A DNA stretch of 64,000 bases. Source: Staphylococcus roterodami (GTDB taxonomy: Bacteria > Bacillota > Bacilli > Staphylococcales > Staphylococcaceae). Position numbers and translations under genes: made by a program. Location of the stretch: contig CP092781.1 of NCBI GenBank assembly GCA_022493055.1, positions 806,001 to 870,000 of the forward strand, read 5' to 3'. The notes under the pieces were generated by a model. The model saw only the letters and a list, made by a program, of their open reading frames with translations. It ran no database searches and was not told the origin of the DNA. Within the stretch, counting starts at the first letter, position 1, and every line of letters begins with the position of its first letter. Shown here in pieces: positions 10,894-23,897 of the stretch.

Positions 10894-12528
10894 ATGAAAG
10901 GCATTGAATTATTAAATAATCCATTTTTAAACAAAGGAACTGCTTTTACTAATGAAGAAAGAAAACAATTAGGTTTAGAAGGTTTGCTTCCGGCTAATGT
11001 ACGTACATTAGAAGAACAAACTGAACAATGCTATGAGCAATTTAAAGCAAAACAAACTGATTTTGAGAAACGATTGTTTTTAATGGCAATTTTCAATCGT
11101 AATCGTACATTGTTTTATAAACTAACATCTGAGCATTTAGTTGAATTTATGCCAATTATTTATGATCCTGTTATAGCACAATCAATTGAACAATATAATG
11201 AAAATTTCAGTAGACCTCAAGATGCAGCATTTTTATCAGTAGATCGACCAAACAATATTGAACAAGAATTAAAAAACGTGGCAAATGGTAGAGATATTCG
11301 TTTAATCGTTGTGACAGATGCTGAAGGTATTTTAGGTATCGGAGATTGGGGTGTTGATGGTGTAGACATCGCAATTGGAAAATTAATGGTCTATACCGCG
11401 GCAGCAGGGATTAATCCATCTCAAGTTTTGCCAGTTTCTTTAGATGTCGGTACAAATAACGAAAAATTACTAAATGATGAACTTTATTTAGGTAATCGTC
11501 ATAAACGTGTAGACGATGAAACGTATTATGATTTTGTAGATAAATTTGTAAGTGCAGTACGTAAGGAATATCCAAATGCATTATTACATTGGGAAGATTT
11601 TGGAAGAGGTCATGCTAAAAATATATTAGATAAATATGAGAATGTGCTACCAACATTTAATGATGACATTCAAGGAACAGGAATTGTTGTATTAGCTGGT
11701 GTATTAGGTGCATTAAACATTACTAAGAAAGACTTTACGAAACAGAAGTTTTTAGTTTATGGTGGCGGCACAGCTGGTATGGGTATTACTAATATTTTAA
11801 AAAATGAAATGATTAAACAAGGTGCCACAGAAGCGGAAGCACATCAACGTTTCTATATTATGGATAAGCAAGGCTTATTATTTGATGATATGAATGACTT
11901 AACTGATGCACAAAAAGATTTCGCTAAAAATAGAGATAAATTTTCAAACTCAGTAAATTGGAAAGATTTACATGAAGTAGTCGAACAGGTTGAACCAACA
12001 GTATTAATCGGTACATCAACACAAGCAGGTGCGTTTACAGAAGACGTAGTTAAAGCAATGTTGAAATATGAGGAACGTCCAATGATTTTCCCTTTATCTA
12101 ACCCAACAAAACTAGCAGAAGCAACGGCACAAGATTTGTTGAAATGGACAAACGGTAAAGCATTAATTGGAACAGGAATTCCTTATAAAGACATTGATTA
12201 TAATGGGGTAAGTTATAGCATCGGTCAAGCTAATAATGCATTAATGTATCCTGGTTTGGGGTTAGGTCTTATTGCTTCTAAAGCGACAAAAGTAAATCAA
12301 CGCATTCTTTCAGAAGCGAGTCATGCTCTTGGAGGAATGGTTAATCCAGAAGAACCTGGAGCTGCTGTATTGCCTCCAGTTGAAAAAATACATCAATGTT
12401 CTCATGCTATCGCAAAAGCTGTTGCTCAAAGTGTCGTTGATCAAGGATTAAATGCAGAACCAATCAATGATATTGAAGAGGCCATTGAAAAAGTAATTTG
12501 GGAACCAAAATATCAGTCATATATTTAA
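10894..12528 (+). CDS. mleS: Malolactic enzyme / NAD-dependent malic enzyme family
   Basis: The 544-residue protein belongs to the malic enzyme superfamily. The stretch GDWGVDGVDIAIGKLMVYT and the following DVGTNNEKLLND resemble lactic acid bacterial malolactic enzymes more than ordinary malic enzymes, which read GDxGxGGMGIPIGK. It would then convert L-malate directly to L-lactate and CO2, with NAD and a divalent metal as cofactors. The catalytic-domain motif HWEDFGRGHAKNIL, followed by FNDDIQGTG, and the NAD site VYGGGTAGMG are present. There is no malate permease or LysR-type mleR next to it. It sits alone between clpP and the SDR gene with its own terminator. The choice between malolactic and malic enzyme is inferred from motifs. 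Confidence 0.8.
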   Translation: MKGIELLNNPFLNKGTAFTNEERKQLGLEGLLPANVRTLEEQTEQCYEQFKAKQTDFEKRLFLMAIFNRNRTLFYKLTSEHLVEFMPIIYDPVIAQSIEQYNENFSRPQDAAFLSVDRPNNIEQELKNVANGRDIRLIVVTDAEGILGIGDWGVDGVDIAIGKLMVYTAAAGINPSQVLPVSLDVGTNNEKLLNDELYLGNRHKRVDDETYYDFVDKFVSAVRKEYPNALLHWEDFGRGHAKNILDKYENVLPTFNDDIQGTGIVVLAGVLGALNITKKDFTKQKFLVYGGGTAGMGITNILKNEMIKQGATEAEAHQRFYIMDKQGLLFDDMNDLTDAQKDFAKNRDKFSNSVNWKDLHEVVEQVEPTVLIGTSTQAGAFTEDVVKAMLKYEERPMIFPLSNPTKLAEATAQDLLKWTNGKALIGTGIPYKDIDYNGVSYSIGQANNALMYPGLGLGLIASKATKVNQRILSEASHALGGMVNPEEPGAAVLPPVEKIHQCSHAIAKAVAQSVVDQGLNAEPINDIEEAIEKVIWEPKYQSYI

Positions 12529-12533
12529 AATTA

Positions 12534-12573
12534 AAAGGTCAGTTGAACGTTTTTTACGGTTCAATTGACCTTT
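12534..12573 (+). terminator. Terminator after the malolactic enzyme gene
   Basis: AAAGGTCAGTTGAACG pairs with CGGTTCAATTGACCTTT around a T-rich loop. Confidence 0.75.
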
Positions 12574-12643
12574 ATCACATTAATGAAAATAACATATAGA
12601 TGTACACTCGAAATTACTTCAATTTCTAATACATTCAAACTAA

Positions 12644-12690
12644 AAAGTCTAGGAAGTTATTAAATAATCTCCTAGACTTAATTTTTTAGT
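12644..12690. terminator. Bidirectional terminator between mleS and the leftward SDR gene
   Basis: AAGTCTAGGA and TCCTAGACTT form a ten-pair stem. T runs flank it in both reading directions, so it can serve both convergent genes. Confidence 0.7.
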
Positions 12691-12724
12691 ATGAATAAGA
12701 TTGACGGTCAGCTGACATTTCTAG

Positions 12725-13627
12725 CTATTCATTAATTAAATTTTCAAGTGCTATTTTTAAATTATTATATTTAAATTTGAATCCTAACGCTTGTATTTTA
12801 TTTGGTAGGACTTTTTGAGTGTCTAAAACAACCGTTGACATCTGGCCGAGAATTAAACGCATTGCAAGAGTAGGTGCCCATGTTTCATGAGGTTTATGCA
12901 TAGCTCTAGCCAATGTATAGCCAAATAAATTCTGTCTTTCAGGAATAGGTGCAGTTAAGTTAAAAGGTCCAAATGCTGCGTCATTATTGATTAAAAATAA
13001 AATAGCTTCAATTAGATCATCAATATGAATCCAAGAATACCATTGTCTACCATTGCCTAATTTACCACCTACGTAATATTCATAAGGTAATTTCATAGTT
13101 TGAAGAGCGCCACCGTCATTTGACAATATGATGCCAAAGCGTCCTATAACAACGCGTGTGCCTAGTTGCTCAAATTGTTTTGCAAAACGTTCCCATTGAT
13201 ACACAATATCGGATAAGAAATCAAAGGGTAACGTTTTATAAACTTCAGTGTAACTCATAAATAAATCAGGTGGATAGTAACCTGTGGCACTCGCATTAAA
13301 TAATACCTTAGGTCCTTTGTTTCGTGATTTAAATAATTCGAATAGTGCTTGTGTAGATTGAATTCGACTTAACATTAAAGTTTGTTTATATTCAGGCGTC
13401 CATCGTTTATTCAAAGTTGCCCCTGCAAGATTTATAACGACATCAATATTTTGAGGCACTTTATTTTCCCAACTAGACTTGGCCCAGTTTACATATGATA
13501 TTTTGGAGTCGTTAGAGATTTGGTCGTGTCGCGTAAGAAGTGTAATATGAGAATCTGTTTTCTTTATTGCATCAACTAAGTGAGAACCCACCATACCAGT
13601 TCCGCCAGTAATTAAGTATTGCTTCAT
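12725..13627 (-). CDS. TIGR01777-type NAD(P)-dependent epimerase/SDR (YfcH-like)
   Basis: The 300-residue cytoplasmic protein is an extended short-chain dehydrogenase/reductase. The Rossmann motif is [11 protein letters not shown] at residues 7-17, followed by [13 protein letters not shown] and the active-site-like NASATGYY. The C-terminal DUF1731-type region includes [17 protein letters not shown]. Such proteins are often misnamed cell-division inhibitor, and no substrate is established. It is leftward, convergent with mleS, and its upstream region contains the small RNA promoter. Confidence 0.85.
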   Translation of the reverse strand: MKQYLITGGTGMVGSHLVDAIKKTDSHITLLTRHDQISNDSKISYVNWAKSSWENKVPQNIDVVINLAGATLNKRWTPEYKQTLMLSRIQSTQALFELFKSRNKGPKVLFNASATGYYPPDLFMSYTEVYKTLPFDFLSDIVYQWERFAKQFEQLGTRVVIGRFGIILSNDGGALQTMKLPYEYYVGGKLGNGRQWYSWIHIDDLIEAILFLINNDAAFGPFNLTAPIPERQNLFGYTLARAMHKPHETWAPTLAMRLILGQMSTVVLDTQKVLPNKIQALGFKFKYNNLKIALENLINE

Positions 13628-13772
13628 TATCCTTCACCCCATGTAATTTAAAATAAGTCAGTATTTGATAATAATTATTGTTGTTCAAAGGTTATACATT
13701 ATTTAGACAATAATATGTCAATAACTTTTTTTGAATTGTATTTTAATAAAAATCATATAAGTTATAATAAAG

Positions 13773-13902
13773 GTGTACCTTCGATAACGAATAAACATCT
13801 CTTAAAAGTATGTGTAAAACGCTGCATGATACAAACGAAGGTAAAAATTTGACTCCCTTTAGTAGTGGACCCGTGCGAGTAACGTGCGGGTCATTTTTTT
13901 AT
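13773..13902 (+). ncRNA. Probable small regulatory RNA (RsaH-like position)
   Basis: A perfect -10 TATAAT (13763-13768) is followed by about 130 bases with no ORF. They end in a strong terminator, GACCCG...CGGGTC plus a T run (about 13870-13902). Inside, ACCTTCG (13777-13783) can pair with CGAAGGT (13835-13841), and a C-rich CTCCCTTT tract (from 13851) precedes the terminator. Staphylococcal Rsa RNAs use single-stranded C-rich motifs to block Shine-Dalgarno sequences. The location near gapR matches my memory of RsaH, but that name is inference. Confidence 0.6.
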
Positions 13903-14337
13903 ATAATACATATTCCCATTATACATTAAGTTAAAGCAATTCATTGGATTAAAAATTTTAAAATTTAACAATATCAAATAAGTGGATACATTTTAATATT
14001 TAAAAACCTTGTTTTAAGTATTGAAAGTACTAACGTGGCGTTGAATAATTTTTGATGACCGCTATTGAATGATTAAATGTTTATTTTTTTAGAAATAGGC
14101 TAAATATGTTTCATTCAGTTATTAAATGTTAAGATATATAAGACTACTATTTCTTTGTATAATTGAATTCAATTTGCAGTTATGAAAATAGTAAAAAAGT
14201 ATTTTTTGACTATGGCACAACGAAACGCTGAAAGGTAATAGTTTATATTATTTGGAACTTTATCAAAATAAATAGGCAAATTAATTGCAAACGTAGCAGT
14301 AAGTGAGTAATATTTTTTATATTTAAAATAGTTTGAA
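13903..14337. other. Intergenic region without recognised features
   Basis: AT-rich spacer between the small RNA and the low-complexity membrane protein gene. I see no ORF, RNA or clear promoter. A 14-base palindrome AATTGAATTCAATT lies near 14161-14174 and may be chance in such AT-rich DNA. Confidence 0.4.
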
Positions 14338-14349
14338 GTGAGGGAGAGT

Positions 14350-14973
14350 ATGTCGAATCGAAATTACGACTACAATAATAGTGAAGATGGCAATAAGAAG
14401 AAAATGAGCACTACAGCAAAAGTAGTAAGTATCGTAACGGTATTATTATTACTTGGAGGTTTAGTATTTGCTATATTTGCATTTGTAGATCATTCAAATA
14501 AAGCAAAAGAACGTATGTTAAATGAACAAAAGCAAGAACAAAAAGAAAAGCGTCAAAAAGAAAATGCAGAAAAAGAGAAGAAGAAAAAAGAGCAAGAGGA
14601 AAGAGAACAAAATGAATTAGATTCACAACCAAATCAATATCAGCAAGTACCCCAACAAAATCAATATCAAAATGTGCAGCCTCAGCAGCAAGCGCCAACG
14701 AAACAAAACCCAGCTAAAGAAGAAAAAGACGACGATAAAGAATCAAAAGATGATTCTAATGATGATAAAGATAAATCAACTCAAGATAAAGCAGACGATA
14801 ACAAAAATAAGACGGATGATAATAAACAACAAACACAACCAAAACCACAGCAACCAACAACAAATCCAAATAAAAACAATCAATCGAACCAACAATCCAA
14901 GCCACAATCATCAACACAACAAAATAATCAATCATCAGCAAATAAACAAAATAATGCTAATGACAAACAGTAA
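14350..14973 (+). CDS. Single-pass membrane protein with low-complexity charged tail
   Basis: I do not recognise a domain. The start chosen is the ATG at 14350 after GAGGGAG, rather than an in-frame GTG four codons earlier, giving 207 residues. A short hydrophilic N terminus is followed by one membrane helix (VVSIVTVLLLLGGLVFAIFA, residues about 25-45). A Lys/Glu-rich coiled-coil-like stretch follows, then a long disordered tail rich in Gln, Asn, Asp, Lys and Pro. A membrane-anchored protein with an extended tail is likely. A homologue is present at this locus in S. aureus. Confidence 0.75.
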   Translation: MSNRNYDYNNSEDGNKKKMSTTAKVVSIVTVLLLLGGLVFAIFAFVDHSNKAKERMLNEQKQEQKEKRQKENAEKEKKKKEQEEREQNELDSQPNQYQQVPQQNQYQNVQPQQQAPTKQNPAKEEKDDDKESKDDSNDDKDKSTQDKADDNKNKTDDNKQQTQPKPQQPTTNPNKNNQSNQQSKPQSSTQQNNQSSANKQNNANDKQ

Positions 14974-14997
14974 ATTTTACAATATAGCTTTGTAATT

Positions 14998-15055
14998 AAC
15001 CAATATGATGGACAGCTAATTAAATTTAGTTGCCTTGAATATTGGTTTTTTTATT
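14998..15055 (+). terminator. Terminator before gapR
   Basis: AACCAATAT (14998-15006) pairs with ATATTGGTT (15039-15047), followed by a T-rich run. Confidence 0.7.
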
Positions 15056-15292
15056 TTTTAACTGAGGAAGAGAACCAAACATTAATAGCGTGATTGTCAT
15101 TAGCAATAATTAGGCGATAAAGTATAATATACCGGAATGCTTATATAAGTAGCATGATATTAAATGATTAATAGAACTATTTAAGGGTATACAATTCATT
15201 ACAGTGGATAAACTAAGATGTATTTTTACTCACTATAGAATTTTATATTGCAAACGCTTTATCAAATTATTTAGAAAATTTAAGTTTTATGC

Positions 15293-15321
15293 TTGCAATT
15301 TTCGAAATAGAATAGTACTAT
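15293..15321 (+). promoter_or_regulatory. gapR operon promoter
   Basis: TTGCAA (15293-15298) and TACTAT (15316-15321) are separated by exactly 17 bases. The gap from 15056 to 15292 holds no other feature I can support. Confidence 0.7.
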
Positions 15322-15346
15322 TGCAAGTGTAAAGAGGTTAATTTTT

Positions 15347-15360
15347 GTCCCAGGTGGGAC
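15347..15360 (+). promoter_or_regulatory. Candidate GapR (CggR) operator
   Basis: GTCCCAGGTGGGAC is an inverted repeat with the GGGAC half-site known from the Bacillus CggR operator. It lies about 20 bases downstream of the predicted transcription start, in the gapR leader. CggR-type repressors bind there and release DNA with fructose-1,6-bisphosphate. Function here is inferred. Confidence 0.5.
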
Positions 15361-15426
15361 TTAAAAAGGCAACCACTGGTTGTAATTGATCCTTATTTAC
15401 ATTAAAACTATAAGGAGGAGGTAGTA

Positions 15427-16440
15427 GTGAAAGACTTATTGCAAGTACAGCAAAAGCTTATACCAGATCTTATAGATAAAATGTATAAACGTTTTTCTAT
15501 TCTTACTACTATCTCGAAAAATCAGCCTGTCGGACGTCGAAGTTTAAGCGAACATTTGGATATGACTGAGCGTGTGCTGCGATCTGAAACTGATATGCTT
15601 AAGAAACAAGATTTGATAAAAGTAAAGCCTACTGGCATGGAAATTACAGCAGAAGGTGAACAGCTTATTTCACAATTGAAAGGTTACTTTGATATTTATG
15701 CAGATGATAATCGTTTATCTGAAGGTATTAAAGAGAAATTTCAAATTAAAGAAGTACATGTTGTTCCTGGAGATGCTGATAACAACCAAGCTGTTAAAAC
15801 AGAATTAGGTAGGCAAGCTGGACAATTACTTGAAGGCATATTACAAGAAGATGCAATTGTTGCAGTAACAGGTGGATCTACAATGGCTTGTGTAAGTGAA
15901 GCAATACATTTATTACCATATAATGTGTTCTTTGTTCCAGCTAGAGGTGGATTAGGTGAAAATGTTGTTTTTCAAGCAAACACCATTGCAGCAAGTATGG
16001 CACAACAAGCTGGAGGTTATTATACGACGATGTATGTACCTGACAACGTCAGTGAAACAACATATAACACGTTGCTATTAGAGCCATCAGTCATAAACAC
16101 TCTAGACAAAATTAAACAAGCAAACGTTATTATACACGGCATTGGTGATGCGCTGAAGATGGCGCATCGACGACAATCACCTGAAAAGGTCATTGATCAA
16201 CTTCAACATCATCAAGCTGTCGGAGAGGCATTTGGTTATTATTTTGATACACAAGGTCAAATAGTTCATAAAGTTAAAACTATCGGACTTCAATTAGAAG
16301 ACCTTGAATCAAAAGACTTTATTTTTGCAGTTGCAGGTGGCAAATCGAAAGGCGAAGCAATTAAAGCTTACTTAACAATTGCCCCAAAGAATACAGTGTT
16401 AATCACTGATGAAGCAGCAGCGAAAATAATACTTGAATAA
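15427..16440 (+). CDS. gapR: Central glycolytic genes regulator (CggR/GapR)
   Basis: The 337-residue protein is a SorC/DeoR-type repressor of the gapA operon. It senses fructose-1,6-bisphosphate in its C-terminal sugar-binding domain. The N-terminal winged helix-turn-helix is QPVGRRSLSEHLDMTERVLRSE, residues about 37-58. The effector domain has VAVTGGSTMA and FVPARGGLGENV. The start is a GTG preceded by AAGGAGGAGG. It lies 52 bases upstream of gapA, and gapA through gpmI follow in the same direction. Confidence 0.95.
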   Translation: MKDLLQVQQKLIPDLIDKMYKRFSILTTISKNQPVGRRSLSEHLDMTERVLRSETDMLKKQDLIKVKPTGMEITAEGEQLISQLKGYFDIYADDNRLSEGIKEKFQIKEVHVVPGDADNNQAVKTELGRQAGQLLEGILQEDAIVAVTGGSTMACVSEAIHLLPYNVFFVPARGGLGENVVFQANTIAASMAQQAGGYYTTMYVPDNVSETTYNTLLLEPSVINTLDKIKQANVIIHGIGDALKMAHRRQSPEKVIDQLQHHQAVGEAFGYYFDTQGQIVHKVKTIGLQLEDLESKDFIFAVAGGKSKGEAIKAYLTIAPKNTVLITDEAAAKIILE

Positions 16441-16456
16441 GAGATAAAAAGTTTAA

Positions 16457-17503
<1,047 letters not shown>

Positions 17504-17570
17504 TTTTAGTATAGTTTTTATTCAAATACGCTAGTGCTCAGAATTATTTGGCATTAAATAAAGCTTATGA

Positions 17571-17608
17571 GTAAGCGGGGAGCACAAACGCTTCTCCGCT
17601 TATTTTTA
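17571..17608 (+). terminator. Intercistronic hairpin between gapA and pgk
   Basis: TAAGCGGGGAG pairs with CTTCTCCGCTTA, followed by TTTTTATAT. It probably acts as a partial terminator or RNA 3'-end stabiliser, giving more gapA than pgk message. Confidence 0.65.
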
Positions 17609-17641
17609 TATAAAATTTCCTAATTACAAGGAGGAAACACC

Positions 17642-18832
17642 ATGGCTAAAAAAATTGTTTCTGATTTAGATCTTAAAGGCAAAACAGTCTTAGTACGTGC
17701 TGACTTTAACGTACCTTTAAAAGACGGTGAAATTACTAATGATAACCGTATTGTTCAAGCTTTACCTACAATTCAATATATTATTGAACAAGGTGGTAAA
17801 GTAGTTCTATTTTCACATTTAGGTAAAGTGAAAGAAGAAAGTGATAAAGCTAAATTAACTTTACGTCCAGTAGCTGAAGATTTATCAAAAAAATTAGATA
17901 AAGAAGTTGTTTTTGTACCTGAAACTCGTGGTGAAAAACTTGAATCAGCTATTAAAGATCTTAAAGAAGGCGATGTATTATTAGTTGAAAATACACGTTA
18001 TGAAGATTTAGATGGCAAAAAAGAATCTAAAAATGATCCAGAACTAGGTAAGTACTGGGCTTCTTTAGGTGACGTTTTTGTAAATGATGCATTTGGTACT
18101 GCGCATCGTGAACATGCATCTAATGTAGGTATATCTACACACCTAGAAACTGCAGCTGGTTTCTTAATGGATAAAGAAATTAAATTTATCGGTGGTGTAG
18201 TTAACGATCCACAAAAACCTGTTATTGCAATTTTAGGTGGAGCAAAAGTATCAGACAAAATTAATGTCATCAAAAACTTAGTTAACATCGCTGATAAAAT
18301 TATTATTGGTGGTGGCATGGCTTATACTTTCCTAAAAGCACAAGGTAAAGAAATTGGTATTTCATTATTAGAAGAAGATAAGATCGACTTCGCTAAAGAT
18401 TTATTAGAAAAACATGGTGATAAAATTGTATTACCAGTAGACACTAAAGTTGCTAAAGAATTTTCTAATGATGCAAAAATCACTGTAGTACCATCTGATT
18501 CAATTCCTGCGGATCAAGAAGGAATGGATATTGGACCAAATACAGTTAAATTATTTGCTGATGAATTAGAAGGCGCACATACAGTTGTATGGAATGGACC
18601 AATGGGTGTATTTGAATTTAGTAATTTCGCTCAAGGTACAATTGGCGTATGTAAAGCAATTGCTAACCTTAAAGATGCTATTACAATCATCGGTGGCGGT
18701 GATTCAGCAGCAGCAGCGATTTCTTTAGGATTTGAAAATGACTTTACACATATTTCAACTGGTGGCGGTGCGTCATTAGAATACCTAGAAGGTAAAGAAT
18801 TACCAGGTATTAAAGCAATTAACGATAAATAA
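17642..18832 (+). CDS. pgk: Phosphoglycerate kinase
   Basis: Pgk transfers phosphate from 1,3-bisphosphoglycerate to ADP, the first ATP-yielding step of lower glycolysis. The 396-residue monomer carries the N-terminal signature [11 protein letters not shown], the substrate-binding [14 protein letters not shown], and the nucleotide-binding GGGDSAAA near the C terminus. ATG follows AAGGAGGAAACACC. It is the third gene of the gapR operon, behind a hairpin that may reduce read-through from gapA. Confidence 0.98.
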   Translation: MAKKIVSDLDLKGKTVLVRADFNVPLKDGEITNDNRIVQALPTIQYIIEQGGKVVLFSHLGKVKEESDKAKLTLRPVAEDLSKKLDKEVVFVPETRGEKLESAIKDLKEGDVLLVENTRYEDLDGKKESKNDPELGKYWASLGDVFVNDAFGTAHREHASNVGISTHLETAAGFLMDKEIKFIGGVVNDPQKPVIAILGGAKVSDKINVIKNLVNIADKIIIGGGMAYTFLKAQGKEIGISLLEEDKIDFAKDLLEKHGDKIVLPVDTKVAKEFSNDAKITVVPSDSIPADQEGMDIGPNTVKLFADELEGAHTVVWNGPMGVFEFSNFAQGTIGVCKAIANLKDAITIIGGGDSAAAAISLGFENDFTHISTGGGASLEYLEGKELPGIKAINDK

Positions 18833-18848
18833 TAAAATGATAGTTACA

Positions 18849-18920
18849 AGGTGATGTGACATGTTTGTTTAACTTTGTTACGGGAAAACTGTCATAAGAC
18901 GGCAACATGTTTCATCACTT
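18849..18920 (+). promoter_or_regulatory. Intercistronic stem-loop between pgk and tpiA
   Basis: GTGATG...ACATGT (18851-18864) pairs with ACATGT...CATCAC (18905-18918) around a 40-base loop. No T run follows, so an RNA processing or stability element is more likely than a terminator. Confidence 0.45.
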
Positions 18921-18943
18921 TTCTAAAAATATTTACAAAATAA

Positions 18944-19717
<774 letters not shown>

Positions 19718-19719
19718 TC

Positions 19720-21237
19720 ATGGCTAAGAAACCAACTGCGTTAATTATTTTAGATGGTTTTGCGAACCGCGAAAGCGAACATGGTAATGCGGTTAAATTA
19801 GCGAATAAACCTAATTTTGATCGTTATTACAATAAATATCCAACAACTCAAATCGAAGCGAGTGGCTTAGATGTTGGGCTTCCTGAAGGACAAATGGGTA
19901 ACTCTGAAGTAGGTCATATGAATATCGGTGCAGGACGTATCGTTTATCAAAGTTTAACTCGAATCAATAAATCAATTGAAGACGGTGACTTCTTTGAAAA
20001 TGATGTTTTAAATAATGCGATTGCACATGTGAAATCACATGACTCTGCACTTCATATTTTTGGTTTATTGTCTGACGGTGGAGTACACAGTCATTACAAA
20101 CATTTATTCGCTTTGTTAGAACTTGCTAAAAAACAAGGTGTTGAAAAAGTTTACGTACACGCATTTTTAGATGGTCGTGACGTAGATCAAAAATCTGCCT
20201 TAAAATATATCGAAGAGACTGAAGCTAAATTCAAAGAATTAGGAATTGGTCAATTTGCATCTGTGTCTGGTCGTTATTACGCGATGGACCGTGACAAACG
20301 TTGGGAACGTGAAGAAAAAGCTTACAATGCAATTCGTAACTTTGACGCGCCAACATTTGCAACTGCAAAAGAAGGTGTAGAAGCAAGTTATAATGAAGGT
20401 TTAACAGACGAATTCGTAGTACCATTCATCGTTGAAGATCAAAATAACGGTGTTAATGATGGAGATGCAGTAATCTTCTATAATTTCCGTCCTGATAGAG
20501 CAGCTCAATTATCGGAAATTTTTGCTAACAGAGCATTTGAAGGTTTTAAAGTTGAACAAGTTAAAGACTTATTCTACGCAACGTTCACTAAGTATAACGA
20601 CAATATCGATGCAGCAATTGTTTTCGAAAAAGTCGATTTAAATAATACAATTGGTGAAATTGCTCAAAATAATAATTTGACACAATTACGTATTGCTGAA
20701 ACTGAAAAATATCCTCACGTAACATACTTTATGAGTGGTGGACGTAATGAGGAATTTGAAGGTGAACGTCGTCGTTTAATCGATTCACCTAAAGTTGCAA
20801 CATATGACTTGAAACCAGAAATGAGTGCTTACGAAGTTAAAGATGCATTATTAGAAGAGTTAAACAAAGGTGACTTGGACTTAATTATTTTAAACTTTGC
20901 TAACCCAGATATGGTCGGTCATAGTGGTATGCTTGAACCTACAATCAAAGCGATTGAAGCGGTTGATGAATGTTTAGGTGAAGTAGTTGATAAGATCTTA
21001 GAAATGGACGGCTATGCAATCATAACTGCTGACCATGGTAACTCAGATCAAGTATTAACTGATGATGACCAACCAATGACTACGCATACGACAAATCCAG
21101 TACCAGTAATAGTAACAAAAGAAGGCGTTACATTACGTGAAACTGGACGTCTAGGTGACTTAGCACCAACATTATTAGATTTATTAAATGTTGAACAACC
21201 AGAAGATATGACTGGTGAATCATTAATTAAACACTAA
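19720..21237 (+). CDS. gpmI: 2,3-bisphosphoglycerate-independent phosphoglycerate mutase
   Basis: GpmI interconverts 3- and 2-phosphoglycerate using two Mn ions and a phosphoserine intermediate. The 505-residue protein belongs to the alkaline phosphatase superfamily. It has the first metal site in ALIILDGF, the phosphorylated Ser in [34 protein letters not shown], and the C-terminal metal ligands in TADHGNSDQ. It starts two bases after the tpiA stop, so it is translationally coupled. Confidence 0.98.
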   Translation: MAKKPTALIILDGFANRESEHGNAVKLANKPNFDRYYNKYPTTQIEASGLDVGLPEGQMGNSEVGHMNIGAGRIVYQSLTRINKSIEDGDFFENDVLNNAIAHVKSHDSALHIFGLLSDGGVHSHYKHLFALLELAKKQGVEKVYVHAFLDGRDVDQKSALKYIEETEAKFKELGIGQFASVSGRYYAMDRDKRWEREEKAYNAIRNFDAPTFATAKEGVEASYNEGLTDEFVVPFIVEDQNNGVNDGDAVIFYNFRPDRAAQLSEIFANRAFEGFKVEQVKDLFYATFTKYNDNIDAAIVFEKVDLNNTIGEIAQNNNLTQLRIAETEKYPHVTYFMSGGRNEEFEGERRRLIDSPKVATYDLKPEMSAYEVKDALLEELNKGDLDLIILNFANPDMVGHSGMLEPTIKAIEAVDECLGEVVDKILEMDGYAIITADHGNSDQVLTDDDQPMTTHTTNPVPVIVTKEGVTLRETGRLGDLAPTLLDLLNVEQPEDMTGESLIKH

Positions 21238-21303
21238 TGTTGTAAAAGATGTTAATTAAACGCTTAATGACACTTATTTTTTGAAATTAATAGTAATATC
21301 ATT

Positions 21304-21331
21304 TTGTTAAATGAAAGAATAAAGCTATAAT
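21304..21331 (+). promoter_or_regulatory. eno promoter
   Basis: TTGTTA (21304-21309) and TATAAT (21326-21331) are 16 bases apart in the gap before eno, so enolase can be transcribed separately from the gapR operon. Confidence 0.7.
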
Positions 21332-21339
21332 AATTATAG

Positions 21340-22671
<1,332 letters not shown>

Positions 22672-22746
22672 TTTTCTTTATAATCAAATGCTGACATAAT
22701 TTTAGTTGAGGATTATTATGACGGTATAAATTAAATAAAGATTTTG

Positions 22747-22777
22747 AGTTCACGCTTAAATAAGTTCACGCTTAAAT
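22747..22777 (+). repeat. Short tandem repeat after eno
   Basis: AGTTCACGCTTAAAT occurs twice (22747-22761 and 22763-22777) with a 16-base period. Confidence 0.8.
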
Positions 22778-22781
22778 TTAT

Positions 22782-22817
22782 AGCCTGCCGCAGAGTTGAG
22801 ACTGTGGTAGGTTTTTT
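22782..22817 (+). terminator. Terminator after eno
   Basis: AGCCTGCCGCAG pairs with CTGTGGTAGGTT around AGTTGAGA, followed by TTTTTT. The rest of the 350-base gap before 23023 holds only the repeat above and the promoter below. Confidence 0.85.
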
Positions 22818-22904
22818 ATTTGGATGGCTTCAAATCATTATTTATAAGGGTTTAGATAAATCGTGAGATAGCCTATAACACATATTTAACTTGTATTATG
22901 AAAC

Positions 22905-22913
22905 TGGTATAAT
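22905..22913 (+). promoter_or_regulatory. Extended -10 promoter for the 23023 gene
   Basis: TGGTATAAT is an extended -10 element. The -35 region TTTAAC at 22885-22890, 17 bases from TATAAT, is weak. Confidence 0.5.
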
Positions 22914-23022
22914 TAAATTTAGATGAATAGGTTTAAAAGAGGATTTTAATCATTTTGTTAAAGATATTAAATAATCGACTGTCTTTTAAAAGACGATATT
23001 TATATAGATGAGGAGTAAACGG

Positions 23023-23481
23023 ATGGCTGATATAACAAATAAAGAAATTAAAACAGGGCGCTTCATTGCAGTCGCTTCAATCGTATTTTCAATACTACTA
23101 ATCATTCATTATTTTGTTTCACTTGATAATGCGACAGCTAAAGCATTGCTCAATCTTACAAATCAAAACACATCTGACAAAGCTGTTGAATATATATTAA
23201 ATAGTTTTAGATTCACAGGAATTATGTATATTTTAGCATACTTAGCAGGCTTCATCACAATTTGGAATCGTCACACATACGTTTGGTGGTTTATGTTTGC
23301 GGTATATGTTTCAAATAGTTTATTTACTATTATAAATTTATCAATCACTATACAGGCTATAAAAGCAGCACATGGTGCATATTTAACATTACCAATCTTA
23401 ATCGTTATTATTGGATCAACGGCACTTGCAATTTATATGCTTGTTGTTTCAATTAAGCGTAAAAGTACATTTAATCGCTAG
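23023..23481 (+). CDS. Four-helix integral membrane protein of unknown function
   Basis: I do not recognise a named family. The ATG at 23023, after AGGAG, is preferred to an in-frame ATG five codons earlier because it has the ribosome binding site; the product is 152 residues. Four hydrophobic segments are visible, starting FIAVASIVFSILLIIHYF, then FTGIMYILAYLAGFITIW, then WWFMFAVYVSNSLFTIINL, then ILIVIIGSTALAIYMLVV, with a basic C terminus. It lies between eno and secG and is transcribed rightward. Confidence 0.75.
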   Translation: MADITNKEIKTGRFIAVASIVFSILLIIHYFVSLDNATAKALLNLTNQNTSDKAVEYILNSFRFTGIMYILAYLAGFITIWNRHTYVWWFMFAVYVSNSLFTIINLSITIQAIKAAHGAYLTLPILIVIIGSTALAIYMLVVSIKRKSTFNR

Positions 23482-23781
<300 letters not shown>

Positions 23782-23812
23782 GGTCCGACGATGTAAATGT
23801 CGGGCTTTTTTA
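23782..23812 (+). terminator. Terminator after secG
   Basis: GTCCGAC-GATGTAAAT-GTCGGGC hairpin followed by TTTTTT. Confidence 0.85.
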
Positions 23813-23897
23813 TTTATAATTAAGAATGTAATAGTTTAACAATAAGCTATGTAAAAATATATAGCCTAGTTAAGTATGCAAAGGGAGCGTTAGATTT

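Noticed and set aside
14161..14174. 14-base palindrome AATTGAATTCAATT as an operator
   Set aside because: Isolated, AT-rich and not next to a promoter or start codon; chance is likely.
14672..14995. 107-codon plus-strand frame inside the low-complexity membrane protein gene
   Set aside because: Alternative frame of the Gln/Asn/Lys-rich tail; composition is only a consequence of the repeats.
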